DNA from: an uncultured Woeseiaceae bacterium
Lineage (GTDB): Bacteria; Pseudomonadota; Gammaproteobacteria; Steroidobacterales; Woeseiaceae
DNA: 64,000 bases
Direction of reading: 5' to 3'
Assembly: GCA_945787845.1 (NCBI GenBank)
Contig: CALZJH010000009.1
Coordinates: forward strand, 99,208 to 163,207
The notes under the pieces were generated by a model. It was given only the letters and a program-made list of their open reading frames with translations, was not told where the DNA came from and did not search any database. Each line of letters opens with the position of its first letter. The first letter of the stretch is position 1. Shown here in pieces: positions 26,807 to 37,470 of this stretch. Both the position numbers and the translations under genes were made by a program.

Positions 26807-28102
26807 ATGAACGTCACTGTCGAGTCGACAGGTGCTCTGGAACGCCGCATGCGCGTCGAAGTGCCCATCGAGCGCATAGAAAGCGAAGTGGATTCACGCC
26901 TGAAGTCGGTTGGCCGCACGGCCAAGATCAAGGGTTTTCGGCCGGGCAAGGTGCCGGCCAGGGTGGTGCGCCAGCGCTATGGCAAGCAGGTCCGCCAGGA
27001 AGTGCTGGGCGAGATCATGCAAAAGAGCTATTCCGATGCGGTCATGCAGGAGAACCTGAGGCCTGCGGGCGGGCCGCAGATCCAGACCGAGGACGAAGAC
27101 GGCAAGACCTTCGCGTTCGTCGCGACGTTCGAGGTGCTGCCGGAGGTTAAGCTCAAGGATCTGGACAAGATCAAGGTTGAGACTCCCGTGGTGGAAATCG
27201 GCGAGTCTGATATCGACGACATGCTCCTGAGCCTGCGCAAGCAGCGTGCGACCTGGGAAGAAGCACAGCGCAAGTCGAAGGAAGGCGATCGCGTCATTGT
27301 CGACTTCACCGGCACGGTCGACGGCGAAGAGTTCCAGGGCGGGTCGGGCACCGAGATTCCGGTGGTGCTTGGGCAGGGCCAGATGCTGCCGGACTTCGAG
27401 AAGGGTCTGAAAGGCATCAAGGCTGGTGACGAGAAGACGATCAAGGTCAAGTTTCCCAAGGACTATCACGCCGAAGATCTCGCCGGGAAGACGGCCGAGT
27501 TCGCGATCAACACCCATCGCGTCGAGGCTGAAATACTGCCCGAACTGACCGACGAGTTCGCCGAGGCATTCAATGTGTCCGAAGGCGGCCTCGAACAATT
27601 GAAAGTTGACGTGCGCGAGAATATGGAGCGCGAGGCGAAGCAGAAGATCGACGGCGATATTCGCGAGCAGGTAATGAACAGTTTGATCGAGAAGAACCCG
27701 ATCGATGTGCCGCAAGCGCTTGTGCATGAGGAAATGCACTCGATGCAGCACGAGGCCATGCAGCGCCTCGGGATCGAGGACCACGACAAGGCGCCGCCCA
27801 TGGAGAACTTCAAGGAAGCGGCCGGCAAGCGTGTCCGCCTTGGTCTCCTGTTGCGCCAGGTTATCGCGGACAACAACATTACTGCCGACGAGGCCGCGGT
27901 ACGCGCTCGCGTCGAGGAAATGTGTGCGGGTTACGAAAATGCCGACGACATGGTCAACATGTACCTGGGCAATCCGCAGGTGATGCAGCAAATCGAGCCG
28001 ATGGTGGTCGAGCAAAAGGCCGTCGAGTGGCTGCTTGAGAACGGCAAAGCGAAGAAAAAGAAGGTGTCGTTCAAAGACTACATGAACCCACCGGCTTCGT
28101 GA
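26807..28102 (+). CDS. tig: Trigger factor, ribosome-associated chaperone
   Basis: A 431-residue protein of family length. The N-terminal ribosome-binding domain has the signature GFRPGKVP near residues 45-52. The middle FKBP-type isomerase domain has GDRVIVDFTGTVDGEEF near 162-178 and is followed by the helical C-terminal arms. It folds nascent chains at the ribosome exit. The tig-clpP-clpX-lon order is conserved here. Confidence 0.97.
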   Translation: MNVTVESTGALERRMRVEVPIERIESEVDSRLKSVGRTAKIKGFRPGKVPARVVRQRYGKQVRQEVLGEIMQKSYSDAVMQENLRPAGGPQIQTEDEDGKTFAFVATFEVLPEVKLKDLDKIKVETPVVEIGESDIDDMLLSLRKQRATWEEAQRKSKEGDRVIVDFTGTVDGEEFQGGSGTEIPVVLGQGQMLPDFEKGLKGIKAGDEKTIKVKFPKDYHAEDLAGKTAEFAINTHRVEAEILPELTDEFAEAFNVSEGGLEQLKVDVRENMEREAKQKIDGDIREQVMNSLIEKNPIDVPQALVHEEMHSMQHEAMQRLGIEDHDKAPPMENFKEAAGKRVRLGLLLRQVIADNNITADEAAVRARVEEMCAGYENADDMVNMYLGNPQVMQQIEPMVVEQKAVEWLLENGKAKKKKVSFKDYMNPPAS

Positions 28103-28155
28103 GACAATACGGACCTTACACAGACAAGCCATCCTGACTGGAGACGAACAATACT

Positions 28156-28779
28156 ATGAGCGCAACTTCACTGAACCTCGTGCCGATGGTCGTCGAGCAG
28201 ACGGCTCGCGGCGAGCGTGCCTACGATATTTACTCAAGGTTGCTGAAGGACCGTCTGGTGTTCATTGTCGGCCCGGTTGAGGACCACATGGCGAACCTTG
28301 TCGTCGCGCAGCTCCTGTACCTCGAGTCCGAGAACCCCAACAAGGATATCCACCTCTATATCAATTCGCCGGGCGGGGTCGTGTCGGCGGGGCTGTCGAT
28401 CTACGACACGATGCAATTCATAAACTGTGATGTCTCGACGATCTGCGTCGGTCAGGCCGCCAGCATGGGCGCCTTGTTGCTCGCCGGTGGAACCAAGGGC
28501 AAGCGCTTTGCCTTGCCGCATTCGCGCGTGATGGTGCATCAGCCCAGCGCGGGCTACCAGGGGCAGGCCACAGACATCAGCATCCATGCCGAGGAAGTCC
28601 TCGAACTCAAGCGCCGACTCAACGCCATCATGTCCAAGCATACCGGCCAGTCCATTGAGGACATCGAGCGTGACCTCGAGCGCGACAACTTCATGAGCGC
28701 CGAAGCGGCGGTCGAATACGGATTGATAGACACCGTGCTGGCACAGCGCAACGAGATGACCGGCGCGTCGGACGACTGA
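28156..28779 (+). CDS. clpP: ATP-dependent Clp protease proteolytic subunit
   Basis: A 207-residue serine protease of the ClpP tetradecamer. The nucleophile lies in [11 protein letters not shown] (near Ser101), the catalytic His in [11 protein letters not shown] and the Asp in [12 protein letters not shown]. It works with ClpX, encoded downstream. A minus-strand lipoprotein gene separates clpP from clpX, so clpX has its own promoter. Confidence 0.97.
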   Translation: MSATSLNLVPMVVEQTARGERAYDIYSRLLKDRLVFIVGPVEDHMANLVVAQLLYLESENPNKDIHLYINSPGGVVSAGLSIYDTMQFINCDVSTICVGQAASMGALLLAGGTKGKRFALPHSRVMVHQPSAGYQGQATDISIHAEEVLELKRRLNAIMSKHTGQSIEDIERDLERDNFMSAEAAVEYGLIDTVLAQRNEMTGASDD

Positions 28780-28785
28780 GCCCGG

Positions 28786-29535
28786 CTACTCGCTGGTAAT
28801 GTTCGCGTCTTCGAGGAGCACCGGGAACGCATATCCGGCGCCGAGATCCTTACCGAGGACGACCGTCCCGCTAACGACTACCGTTGCGCCTACGGTTGTA
28901 GTGGCCTTGCTGGTCACCGTCAGGTCATTGTTACCATTGGCGACGTCGCCGGAACCATCCTGAATGTGGAAGAAGTTCCAGCCCAGGATGTTGCCGTTGT
29001 ACTTCACGACCTTGCCGCGCAGCCTGACTGGCTGGTCGGCCAGTGAATCCTTGTTGGCGTAAAGCCACGCGATATTCTGACCTGCTTCGAGTTCCGCCAC
29101 GCTGACATCGGCAACGCCCAGAGGGGCGGATTTGCCGACATCGGGCTCACCGGCTATGGGCGCGGCTGCCGCGGGCGTCGTCAGGTTCTCTATGGCATTC
29201 ACGAAATACAACACGTCGAACGTTCGATTCAGGGTCTTGCTCGTGAATTGCTGCATCGGCATGCCCTGGGAGATCTGGATCACGTCACCGGTCTTCACAG
29301 TGGTTTTCGGTCCGGCGGCCCAGACAGGATCCTGATCGGTTTCAATCGCCACATAGGTGTATCCGCCCGAATCCATCGTCTCAAGCACCACGCCGCGGAG
29401 CATACCGGCCGGTATCGGCGTGTTCAGGCCCGGGTCTTCGGCAGCAGGCCCTTGCGTCGACTCCGTGCAGCCGGCCAGGTTCACAAACAGGCTGGCCGAG
29501 AGCAGGATGGCAAGTGCAGAAATAGTTGATTTCAC
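28786..29535 (-). CDS. Lipoprotein of unknown function with OB-fold-like C-terminal half
   Basis: From GTG 29535 (GGAG ten bases upstream) the product has 249 residues with a lipoprotein signal (lipobox NLAGC). A longer frame to 29676 lacks a signal at its start. Two beta-rich halves are visible: one with MLRGVVLETMDSGGYTYVAI and one with PVRLRGKVVKYNGNILGW and FFHIQDGSGD, the latter like an OB fold in nucleic-acid-binding or NrfJ-type proteins. It interrupts the usual clpP-clpX linkage. No function can be assigned. Confidence 0.8.
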   Translation of the reverse strand: MKSTISALAILLSASLFVNLAGCTESTQGPAAEDPGLNTPIPAGMLRGVVLETMDSGGYTYVAIETDQDPVWAAGPKTTVKTGDVIQISQGMPMQQFTSKTLNRTFDVLYFVNAIENLTTPAAAAPIAGEPDVGKSAPLGVADVSVAELEAGQNIAWLYANKDSLADQPVRLRGKVVKYNGNILGWNFFHIQDGSGDVANGNNDLTVTSKATTTVGATVVVSGTVVLGKDLGAGYAFPVLLEDANITSE

Positions 29536-29715
29536 AAAATTTTCTCCGCATATCGTGGTGTGTAGGCGGGTATTCTGCCAGCTGCCGGCAAAGGGACTAT
29601 ACGAGCAACTGCCTATGTCTATTCGCCATATTCCGGGTGCCGCTAACGGCGAATCGCACAAGTACCCAAATATCAATAAGTTATATTGGATATGACCCTG
29701 GCCGTGACGCAGTCC

Positions 29716-29776
29716 TTTGCACCTTGTTAACGCCCATGTAAACTACGGCCCATAGTCGTAAACGACTGATTTTTTT
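29716..29776 (+). promoter_or_regulatory. Possible clpX promoter and leader hairpin
   Basis: TTTGCA (29716-29721) and TAAACT (29739-29744) are 17 bases apart and could be a weak sigma70 promoter. Downstream, AGTCG-TAAA-CGACT (29754-29767) is followed by seven T (29770-29776), which looks like a small terminator 21 bases before the clpX ATG. It could attenuate clpX or end an upstream transcript. The rest of the 262-base space from 29536 shows nothing else clear. Confidence 0.3.
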
Positions 29777-29797
29777 GGGCAACAAAGGCACGCAAGT

Positions 29798-31114
<1,317 letters not shown>

Positions 31115-31123
31115 AGAGGCAGA

Positions 31124-31978
31124 ATGTCTGAAAAAGATCTGATTTCTTCGATCGACGACGACTCGATCGTCGACGACTCGTCTGGCGTTCCCGTATTACC
31201 GCTGCGCGACGTGGTCGTTTATCCCCACATGGTGATTCCGCTCTTCGTCGGGCGCGAGAAATCCATTGTTGCGTTGAACAGGTCGATGGACGCCGGCAAG
31301 CGCATCCTGCTTGTCGCACAGAAAACGGCCGATCTCGATGATCCGCAACCGGGTGATCTGTACGAAGTCGGGACGCTCGCGACGATTCTGCAGCTGCTGA
31401 AGCTGCCTGACGGCACGGTCAAGGTGCTGGTCGAAGGCGGCGAGCGTGCGCTGATCGATCGTTTCAACGTTGAGGATCATTTCTCGGCTGAGATTACGCC
31501 GCTTGTTGACGACGATCGTCACGATGAACGCGAAATCGACGTCCTGGTGCGCTCGATCATCACGCAGTTCGAGCAGTACGTGAAACTCAACAAGAAAGTA
31601 CCGCCCGAAGTGCTGACGTCGTTGTCGGGTATCGACGAGCCGGGCCGGCTCGCTGACACGGTCGCTGCGCACATGGCGCTCAAGCTTTCCGAGAAACAGC
31701 GCATCCTCGAGATCCAGGACATCAAGAGCCGCCTCGAGCAGGTGCTCGGCATCATCGAAGGCGAGATCGACGTCCTGCAGATCGAGAAACGCATCCGCGG
31801 CCGCGTCAAGCAGCAGATGGAAAAGAGCCAGCGCGAGTACTACCTGAATGAGCAGATGAAGGCCATTCAGAAGGAACTCGGCGAGATGACGAACTGGCCG
31901 ACCTCGAGAAGAAGATCGAGGAAGCGGGCATGCCGAAAGAAGCCAAGGAAAAGGCGGTCTCGGAGCTCAACAAACTGA
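31124..31978 (+). CDS. lon: Lon protease, N-terminal part before the frameshift
   Basis: This frame codes for the Lon substrate-recognition (LAN) domain and coiled region: [18 protein letters not shown] is the usual start and [17 protein letters not shown] the usual helix before the ATPase. True Lon sequence ends at Met255 (codon at 31886). The remaining 29 residues ([10 protein letters not shown]...) are the wrong frame, caused by one missing base. The natural continuation, [20 protein letters not shown], is in the next frame. Confidence 0.9.
   Translation: MSEKDLISSIDDDSIVDDSSGVPVLPLRDVVVYPHMVIPLFVGREKSIVALNRSMDAGKRILLVAQKTADLDDPQPGDLYEVGTLATILQLLKLPDGTVKVLVEGGERALIDRFNVEDHFSAEITPLVDDDRHDEREIDVLVRSIITQFEQYVKLNKKVPPEVLTSLSGIDEPGRLADTVAAHMALKLSEKQRILEIQDIKSRLEQVLGIIEGEIDVLQIEKRIRGRVKQQMEKSQREYYLNEQMKAIQKELGEMTNWPTSRRRSRKRACRKKPRKRRSRSSTN
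31886..31890 (+). other. One-base deletion breaking the lon frame
   Basis: The bases read ATGAC where ATGGAC (Met-Asp) is expected. Restoring one G joins both frames into a normal Lon of 811 residues (E. coli 784). No slippery heptamer is present, so programmed shifting is unlikely. A sequencing or assembly error, or a genuine recent mutation, are both possible. Confidence 0.85.
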
Positions 31979-33558
31979 AACTGATGTCGCCGATGTCGGC
32001 CGAAGCGACCGTCGTGCGCAACTACGTCGACTGGCTCGTCAAGGCGCCCTGGAAGAAACGCAGCAAGGTCTTCAAGGACCTGAAAAAGGCCGAGGACGTC
32101 CTGGAGGCCGATCACTACGGCCTCGAGAAGGTCAAGGAACGCATCCTCGAGTATCTCGCGGTCCAGCAGCGCGTCAAGAAGCTCAAGGGCCCGATCCTGT
32201 GCCTGGTCGGTCCTCCGGGTGTCGGCAAGACCTCGCTGGGCCAGAGTATTGCCCGGGCGACCAACCGCAAGTTCGTCCGCATGAGCCTCGGCGGTGTGCG
32301 CGACGAGGCCGAGATTCGTGGTCACCGCCGTACGTATATCGGTTCAATGCCGGGCAAGATCATCCAGAATCTCTCGAAAACGGGCGTACGCAATCCGCTG
32401 TTCCTGCTCGACGAGATCGACAAGATGGCGATGGACTTCCGCGGCGATCCGTCATCGGCGCTGCTCGAGGTTCTCGACCCCGAACAGAACTCGACGTTTG
32501 CCGATCACTACCTCGAAGTCGATTTCGACCTCTCGGACACGATGTTCGTGTGCACGGCCAACAGCCTGAATATTCCGGCGCCGTTGCTCGATCGCATGGA
32601 GGTCATTCGCATCCCGGGCTACACCGAGGATGAGAAGACCAATATCGCCTTGCGCTACCTCGTGCCGAAGCAGCTCAAGGAAAACGGCCTCAAGGAAAAA
32701 GAACTCAAGATCACCGAGGGCGCGATTCGCGACATCATCCAGCATTACACCCGCGAATCGGGTGTCCGCAACCTCGAGCGGGAGATTTCCAAGATCTGCC
32801 GCAAGGTCGTCAAGTCACTGCTCTTAAAGCCGCGCAAGAGCCGTGTCCTGGTCACGCCCAAGAGCATGGAGAAATACCTCGGGGTGCGCCGTTTCCGCTA
32901 CGGCAAGGCCGAAGATAACGACCAGGTAGGGCAGGTTACGGGCCTGGCCTGGACCGAGGTCGGTGGCGAGCTTCTGACGATCGAAGCAGCTGTCGTCCCG
33001 GGCAAGGGCAAGCTCACCCCGACGGGGCAATTGGGCGATGTCATGAAGGAATCCATCGAGGCAGCCATGACCGTTGTTCGCAGTCGTGCGAGCGTCCTGG
33101 GGCTGGCTGAGGACTTCCACCAGAAGCTGGATGTGCACATTCATGTGCCCGAAGGCGCCACACCAAAGGACGGTCCGTCTGCGGGAGTTGGCATGTGTAC
33201 GGCGCTGGTGTCGGCATTAACCGACATCCCTGTAAAGGGCGATGTGGCCATGACTGGCGAGATCACGCTGCGTGGTGAAGTGCTGCCTATCGGCGGGCTC
33301 AAAGAGAAGCTGCTGGCGGCTCATCGCGGCGGCATTTCGAAGGTGTTAATACCCGAGGAAAACGAGAAGGACCTTGCTGAAATTCCGAAGAACATCAAGG
33401 ACAAGCTGACGATTGTTCCAGTGAAATGGATAGACGAGGTGATGGCCCATGCACTGCTCCGTCAACCCGTCCCTGAAGGCCATAATAAGGACGCCGAAAG
33501 CGAGTCGAAAAAGCCGTCGGAAGAGGCAAAATCCGAGGACGTTGTCCGCCCCCACTAA
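31930..33558 (+). CDS. lon: Lon protease, ATPase and protease domains after the frameshift
   Basis: In the genuine protein this frame begins at 31888; 31930 is only the first ATG after the shift. It holds the whole AAA+ domain (Walker [23 protein letters not shown]) and the Ser-Lys protease domain, with DGPSAGVGM (catalytic Ser) and [14 protein letters not shown] (catalytic Lys). Both catalytic parts look intact, with no sign of further decay. That favours an error or very recent mutation over an old pseudogene. Confidence 0.92.
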   Translation: MPKEAKEKAVSELNKLKLMSPMSAEATVVRNYVDWLVKAPWKKRSKVFKDLKKAEDVLEADHYGLEKVKERILEYLAVQQRVKKLKGPILCLVGPPGVGKTSLGQSIARATNRKFVRMSLGGVRDEAEIRGHRRTYIGSMPGKIIQNLSKTGVRNPLFLLDEIDKMAMDFRGDPSSALLEVLDPEQNSTFADHYLEVDFDLSDTMFVCTANSLNIPAPLLDRMEVIRIPGYTEDEKTNIALRYLVPKQLKENGLKEKELKITEGAIRDIIQHYTRESGVRNLEREISKICRKVVKSLLLKPRKSRVLVTPKSMEKYLGVRRFRYGKAEDNDQVGQVTGLAWTEVGGELLTIEAAVVPGKGKLTPTGQLGDVMKESIEAAMTVVRSRASVLGLAEDFHQKLDVHIHVPEGATPKDGPSAGVGMCTALVSALTDIPVKGDVAMTGEITLRGEVLPIGGLKEKLLAAHRGGISKVLIPEENEKDLAEIPKNIKDKLTIVPVKWIDEVMAHALLRQPVPEGHNKDAESESKKPSEEAKSEDVVRPH

Positions 33559-33588
33559 AGGCCTGAAACCCGCATGGTTAAAGGATAT

Positions 33589-33617
33589 TTGACCGATTAT
33601 ATGGCAGTAGGTATAAA
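33589..33617 (+). promoter_or_regulatory. Sigma70 promoter of hupB
   Basis: TTGACC (33589-33594) and TATAAA (33612-33617), 17 bases apart, form a strong consensus-like promoter. The leader to ATG 33743 is about 120 bases and contains the palindrome CGCAGCTGCG (33621-33630) and a hairpin beside the ribosome-binding site. Confidence 0.75.
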
Positions 33618-33700
33618 CGTCGCAGCTGCGCGTGATTAAGTAAAAGCACGGAGACGCGCGTGGCGATCTAGCGGATTGCGCCATTGTGGGGAGCTCGCTG

Positions 33701-33727
33701 GATTGATCAAAACTTCTTTAATCAATC
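33701..33727 (+). promoter_or_regulatory. Leader hairpin before the hupB ribosome-binding site
   Basis: GATTGATCAAA (33701-33711) and TTTAATCAATC (33717-33727) pair over 11 positions with one mismatch around an ACTTC loop. It ends four bases before AAGGGTG, the likely ribosome-binding site. It could affect mRNA stability or initiation; no factor is known. Confidence 0.4.
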
Positions 33728-33742
33728 TGCAAGGGTGAAAGC

Positions 33743-34015
33743 ATGAACAAAGGTGAACTTATTGATGCGGTAGCTGGCGCGGCGGGACTGTCACGCGCTG
33801 ACGCAACGAAAGCCGTCGACGCAGTTCTCGACAGCATCCAGGGAACGCTCGCGAACGGTGGTTCGGTGTCGCTTGTTGGCTTCGGGACCTTCTCTGTGAA
33901 GGCTCGCGCAGCCCGCGCCGGACGCAATCCGCGTACGGGTGAAACGATCCAGATCCCGGCTTCGAATGTTCCCGGGTTTAAGGCTGGTAAAGGCCTGAAG
34001 GATGCCGTAAACTAG
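33743..34015 (+). CDS. hupB: DNA-binding protein HU
   Basis: A 90-residue histone-like protein with MNKGELIDAVAGAAGLSRADA at the start (20-residue core) and the DNA-arm signature GRNPRTGETIQIPA near residues 61-74. It bends and compacts DNA as a dimer. Position after lon matches E. coli hupB. It has its own promoter and terminator. Confidence 0.97.
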   Translation: MNKGELIDAVAGAAGLSRADATKAVDAVLDSIQGTLANGGSVSLVGFGTFSVKARAARAGRNPRTGETIQIPASNVPGFKAGKGLKDAVN

Positions 34016-34045
34016 CGCGCCCTTCGGGGGCACAGGGTACGAAAG

Positions 34046-34066
34046 AGCCCGTTTTACGGGCTTTTT
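34046..34066 (+). terminator. Intrinsic terminator after hupB
   Basis: Stem AGCCCG with CGGGCT, loop TTTTA, followed by a short T run. It lies between hupB and tRNA-Val. Confidence 0.85.
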
Positions 34067-34083
34067 CATGTCCCTGGAAAAAT

Positions 34084-34159
34084 GGGTGCTTAGCTCAGCT
34101 GGTAGAGCATCGCCCTTACAAGGCGAGGGTCGGCGGTTCGATCCCGTCAGCACCCACCA
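34084..34159 (+). tRNA. tRNA-Val (anticodon TAC)
   Basis: A 76-base gene with encoded CCA. Acceptor GGGTGCT pairs with AGCACCC. The anticodon loop CTTACAA gives TAC. It is 17 bases past the hupB terminator and 57 bases before ppiD. Confidence 0.96.
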
Positions 34160-34215
34160 GATTCGGAGCGGTAGTTCAGTTTCGGGCCTTGGGCCTCTTC
34201 GGATAAAGACAAATC

Positions 34216-36111
34216 ATGCTGCAAAAACTTCGCGAGAAATTCACAGGCTGGATCGCCATCTCGATCCTGGCTCTCATTGGTGTCACGTTCGTCTTCGTAG
34301 GCGGCGCCAACTTTGTCTTCACCGGTAGCAACTATGCCGCCAAGGTTGGCGATTCCGAGATCGGCATCAATCAGTTCAATGCGGCGTACAACGACCAGAT
34401 CATGCAGAACCCGCAGCTGGCGCAGGCATCCGATAGCATTCGCATGCAGCTGCGAACCAACGTACTCGAGCAGTTGATCGAGCAGCGGGTGATCGATAAC
34501 TACATTGAAGACGCGGGTTACCAGATCAGCGACGAGCAGATCACGCGGATTATCCAGCAGACGCCGGACTTCCACGTCGATGGCAAGTTCAGTATCGAGA
34601 AGTACCGTGAACTGCTGCTGGTGAACGGCTATGACCCGACGACCTTCGAGAATGCACAGCGCGTCACTTTGCGTCGTAACCAGCTGCAACGCGCGCTGCG
34701 TGGTTCGGCCCTGATGACCCCGGCAGCCTATCGTCGCTATCTGAACCTCGCGACAGAGCAACGCATTGTGACGCTGGCGACGATCGACCCGGCATCCGTT
34801 ACGGATGAGATTCTGATAACCGACGAGAAGGTCGTGGCCTTCTACGACGAGAACACGACGATGTTCCAGGTGCCCGAGTCAGCCGACGTCGAGTACGTCG
34901 AAGTGCTGCGTAGCGACATCGCGCAGGGTATCAGCGTCACTGAAGAAGAGCTGAACGATTACTACGCCATCAACGAGGACCGGTATCTTCAGGATGAGCA
35001 GCGCCAGGCGCGCCACGTTTTGATTCTGTTCAATGACGACGAAAATGCCGCCGAAGCGAAAGCCAACGAACTGTTGGCCCAGATTCAGGCCGGCACATCA
35101 TTCGATGACGTCGCGCGCGAGCACTCTGATGACACGTCGACGGCAGACCAGGGCGGCGATCTGGGTTTCCAGACGCAGTCCGCGCTGGACATTGACCTGG
35201 GCGCGGCAATCTTCACGATGAATGAGGGTGACATCGAGGGCCCTGTGAAGAGCCAGTTTGGTTTCCACATCGTGCGCCTGGATCAGATCAGCCAGCCCGG
35301 TCCATTGCCGCTGGAGCAGGTTCGATCAGAGCTGACGATTGAGCTGCAGCAGCAGAAGGCGGAAAGCCAGTTCCGTGAGCTGGAATCGCGCGTGTCGAGC
35401 GAACTCTTCGACGCGCCGGACCTGCGCACACTGGCTGACGCGGTGGGGCTGGAGATCAAATCGGCTCCGGGTTTCACGCGTCTCGGCAATGACACGCTGG
35501 GAACGGCAGCGGCGATCATTGGCGCAGTGTTTGATGAGACCGTCGTCTCGGGCGCACAGATTTCGGACATCGTGGAGGTTGATGCGGATCGCTCGGTGGT
35601 AGTTTCGGTTACGAATCATCGGCCTGCATCGCGTCAGCCGCTCGAGGAGGTGCGCGACCAGGTTGTCGAGGCCCTCAGGCTGCGGGAGGCGGAAGCGCTC
35701 ATGGCAGCAAAGGCTGACGAGATGCTTGCAGCGATGTCGGCCGGTACGGACTTTGCCGACGCCGCAGCGTCTGTCGGTGCGACGGCCGCCGAGCCGAGGT
35801 TGATGTCGCGCAACGCGGAAGGTGCCGACGAATTTGTTGCCGTCGCTGTCTTCACCGCGGTGAAGCCGACGCAGGACGACCCGACGACCGGCAGCACGCG
35901 CAATGCGGCGGGTGGATACACCGTCTACAGCCTGGATGCCGTGATTCCGGGACGGCCGGAGATTCTGCCCCAGGACCAGCGTGATGCGGGCAAGCTGCAG
36001 CTGACCGACCAGGTGGGTATCGGCGAATTCGTCGCGTTCATCATGGCCTTGCGCGAGGATGCAGAGGTCGTCATCAACGAGGACGTGCTGGCTCAGGAAG
36101 ACCTGCTCTAG
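34216..36111 (+). CDS. ppiD: Periplasmic folding chaperone PpiD (SurA-N/parvulin)
   Basis: A 631-residue inner-membrane-anchored protein: one N-terminal membrane segment (about 14-34), a SurA-type chaperone region (DSEIGINQFNAAYNDQI), and a parvulin domain near residues 268-355 (QARHVLILF; ADQGGDLGFQTQ; FGFHIVRLD). It assists folding at the periplasmic exit of the Sec channel. Length matches E. coli PpiD (623), and its place after hupB is conserved. Confidence 0.94.
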   Translation: MLQKLREKFTGWIAISILALIGVTFVFVGGANFVFTGSNYAAKVGDSEIGINQFNAAYNDQIMQNPQLAQASDSIRMQLRTNVLEQLIEQRVIDNYIEDAGYQISDEQITRIIQQTPDFHVDGKFSIEKYRELLLVNGYDPTTFENAQRVTLRRNQLQRALRGSALMTPAAYRRYLNLATEQRIVTLATIDPASVTDEILITDEKVVAFYDENTTMFQVPESADVEYVEVLRSDIAQGISVTEEELNDYYAINEDRYLQDEQRQARHVLILFNDDENAAEAKANELLAQIQAGTSFDDVAREHSDDTSTADQGGDLGFQTQSALDIDLGAAIFTMNEGDIEGPVKSQFGFHIVRLDQISQPGPLPLEQVRSELTIELQQQKAESQFRELESRVSSELFDAPDLRTLADAVGLEIKSAPGFTRLGNDTLGTAAAIIGAVFDETVVSGAQISDIVEVDADRSVVVSVTNHRPASRQPLEEVRDQVVEALRLREAEALMAAKADEMLAAMSAGTDFADAAASVGATAAEPRLMSRNAEGADEFVAVAVFTAVKPTQDDPTTGSTRNAAGGYTVYSLDAVIPGRPEILPQDQRDAGKLQLTDQVGIGEFVAFIMALREDAEVVINEDVLAQEDLL

Positions 36112-36142
36112 TACTCCGTCAACCTAATATTGACGGAGTACT
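36110..36142. terminator. Large hairpin between convergent ppiD and symporter genes
   Basis: AGTACTCCGTCAA and TTGACGGAGTACT form a perfect 13-bp stem around a 7-base loop. The ppiD stop codon lies within the left arm. No T run follows on either strand, so it may protect mRNA ends or act with Rho instead of being a classic terminator. Confidence 0.5.
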
Positions 36143-36153
36143 GACAGGCTCCC

Positions 36154-37461
36154 TCAATCGGCATCCGCCGTGGCATCCGCCGTGGCGTGCGGCAGGTGGA
36201 TTTCCTCGACGATGCCGGCATCGGGATCGTAGAAAATCTCCTCGTCCAGGCTGCCCTCGCTCTTGGCGACGATGCTCGTAATCGCCGCATCCCCGGTAAC
36301 GTTGACGGCGGTGCGCATCATGTCCAGCAGTCGGTCGACACCCATGATCAGCGCGATGCCCTCCACAGGCAAACCAACCTGGTTGAACACCATCGCCAGC
36401 ATGATCAGTCCCACCCCGGGCACACCCGCCGTGCCGATCGAGGCCAGCACGGCCATGCCGATCACCGTCAGGTACCCGCTTATGCCGAGGTCGATGCCGT
36501 AGACGTTGGCGATGAAAATGGTCGCCACGCCCTGCATGATCGCGGTGCCGTCCATATTGATTGTCGCGCCGAAAGGCACAATGAAAGACGCGGTCGGATT
36601 GTCCACGCCGAGGCGTTTCTCCGTGGTGCGCAAGTTCACCGGAATTGTCGCGTTCGAACTCGATGTGCTGAAGGCAAATATCTGCACGGTGCGCATCTTG
36701 CGGAGAAACATCACCGGACTGATTTTCGCCAATAGCTTTAACAACAGCATCAACGTGCCGGTGGCGTGCAACAGCAAGACTGCGACCACCGTTCCAAAAT
36801 AGGCGATCATCGGCAAAATCAGTCCGAGGCCCTGCAATGCAAACGTCTTCGCCATCAGGGCGAATACACCGTAGGGTGCGACGTGCATAACGACGGTCAC
36901 GACTTGCATCATGATCTGATTGAGCCGCTCCGCGCCTTCGGCAACCTTGCGGCCGGGCTCGCCGACCATGAGCATGCACACCGCAAACAGGATCGTAAAA
37001 AAGATGATCTGCAGCATGTTGCCTTCGGCATACGCGGCAACCGGATTACCCGGAACAAGGTTGATAATGACCTCGGTCAGCGGTGGCGCTACGGGCGCGA
37101 TGAAATCGCCCTGGTCGCCCGTAAGCTCGAACCCTTCTCCTGGGCCGACGATGCCGGCGACTATGATCGCCAGTGTTATCGCAAGCGCGGTCGTCAGAAT
37201 AAACAGGCCAAACGCCTTGACGCCTACGCGACCCAGCTTGGCAATGTCGCCGATGCCGTAGACACCGCAGATCAGTGAAAACGTCACCAGGGGTACGACT
37301 AGCATCTTGAGGCCCGTGATGAACATCGCGCCGACCACATGAAACAGGCCATTGACGAAGTAGTCCTGGATAAACCCGACGTCGGAGGCGAACGCGTTGA
37401 TCAGGCTGCCCACTAACAACCCCGCAGCCATCCAGATAAGTATTTTGGTCGTCGTCGTCAT
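36154..37461 (-). CDS. Dicarboxylate/amino acid:cation symporter (DAACS family)
   Basis: A 435-residue membrane carrier of the GltP/DctA type with about eight hydrophobic segments and re-entrant loops. The family motifs are FSTSSSNATIPVNL and the substrate/Na+ region FGATINMDGTAIMQG, followed by GVPGVGLIMLAMV. It imports glutamate, aspartate or C4-dicarboxylates with Na+ or H+; the exact substrate cannot be told. The gene stands alone, 9 bases after the fabI gene on the same strand. Confidence 0.92.
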   Translation of the reverse strand: MTTTTKILIWMAAGLLVGSLINAFASDVGFIQDYFVNGLFHVVGAMFITGLKMLVVPLVTFSLICGVYGIGDIAKLGRVGVKAFGLFILTTALAITLAIIVAGIVGPGEGFELTGDQGDFIAPVAPPLTEVIINLVPGNPVAAYAEGNMLQIIFFTILFAVCMLMVGEPGRKVAEGAERLNQIMMQVVTVVMHVAPYGVFALMAKTFALQGLGLILPMIAYFGTVVAVLLLHATGTLMLLLKLLAKISPVMFLRKMRTVQIFAFSTSSSNATIPVNLRTTEKRLGVDNPTASFIVPFGATINMDGTAIMQGVATIFIANVYGIDLGISGYLTVIGMAVLASIGTAGVPGVGLIMLAMVFNQVGLPVEGIALIMGVDRLLDMMRTAVNVTGDAAITSIVAKSEGSLDEEIFYDPDAGIVEEIHLPHATADATADAD

Positions 37462-37470
37462 AACAGGCTC

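Noticed and set aside
31886-31978. Programmed -1 frameshift to make full Lon
   Set aside because: No slippery heptamer or following pseudoknot is visible and Lon is not known to use recoding.
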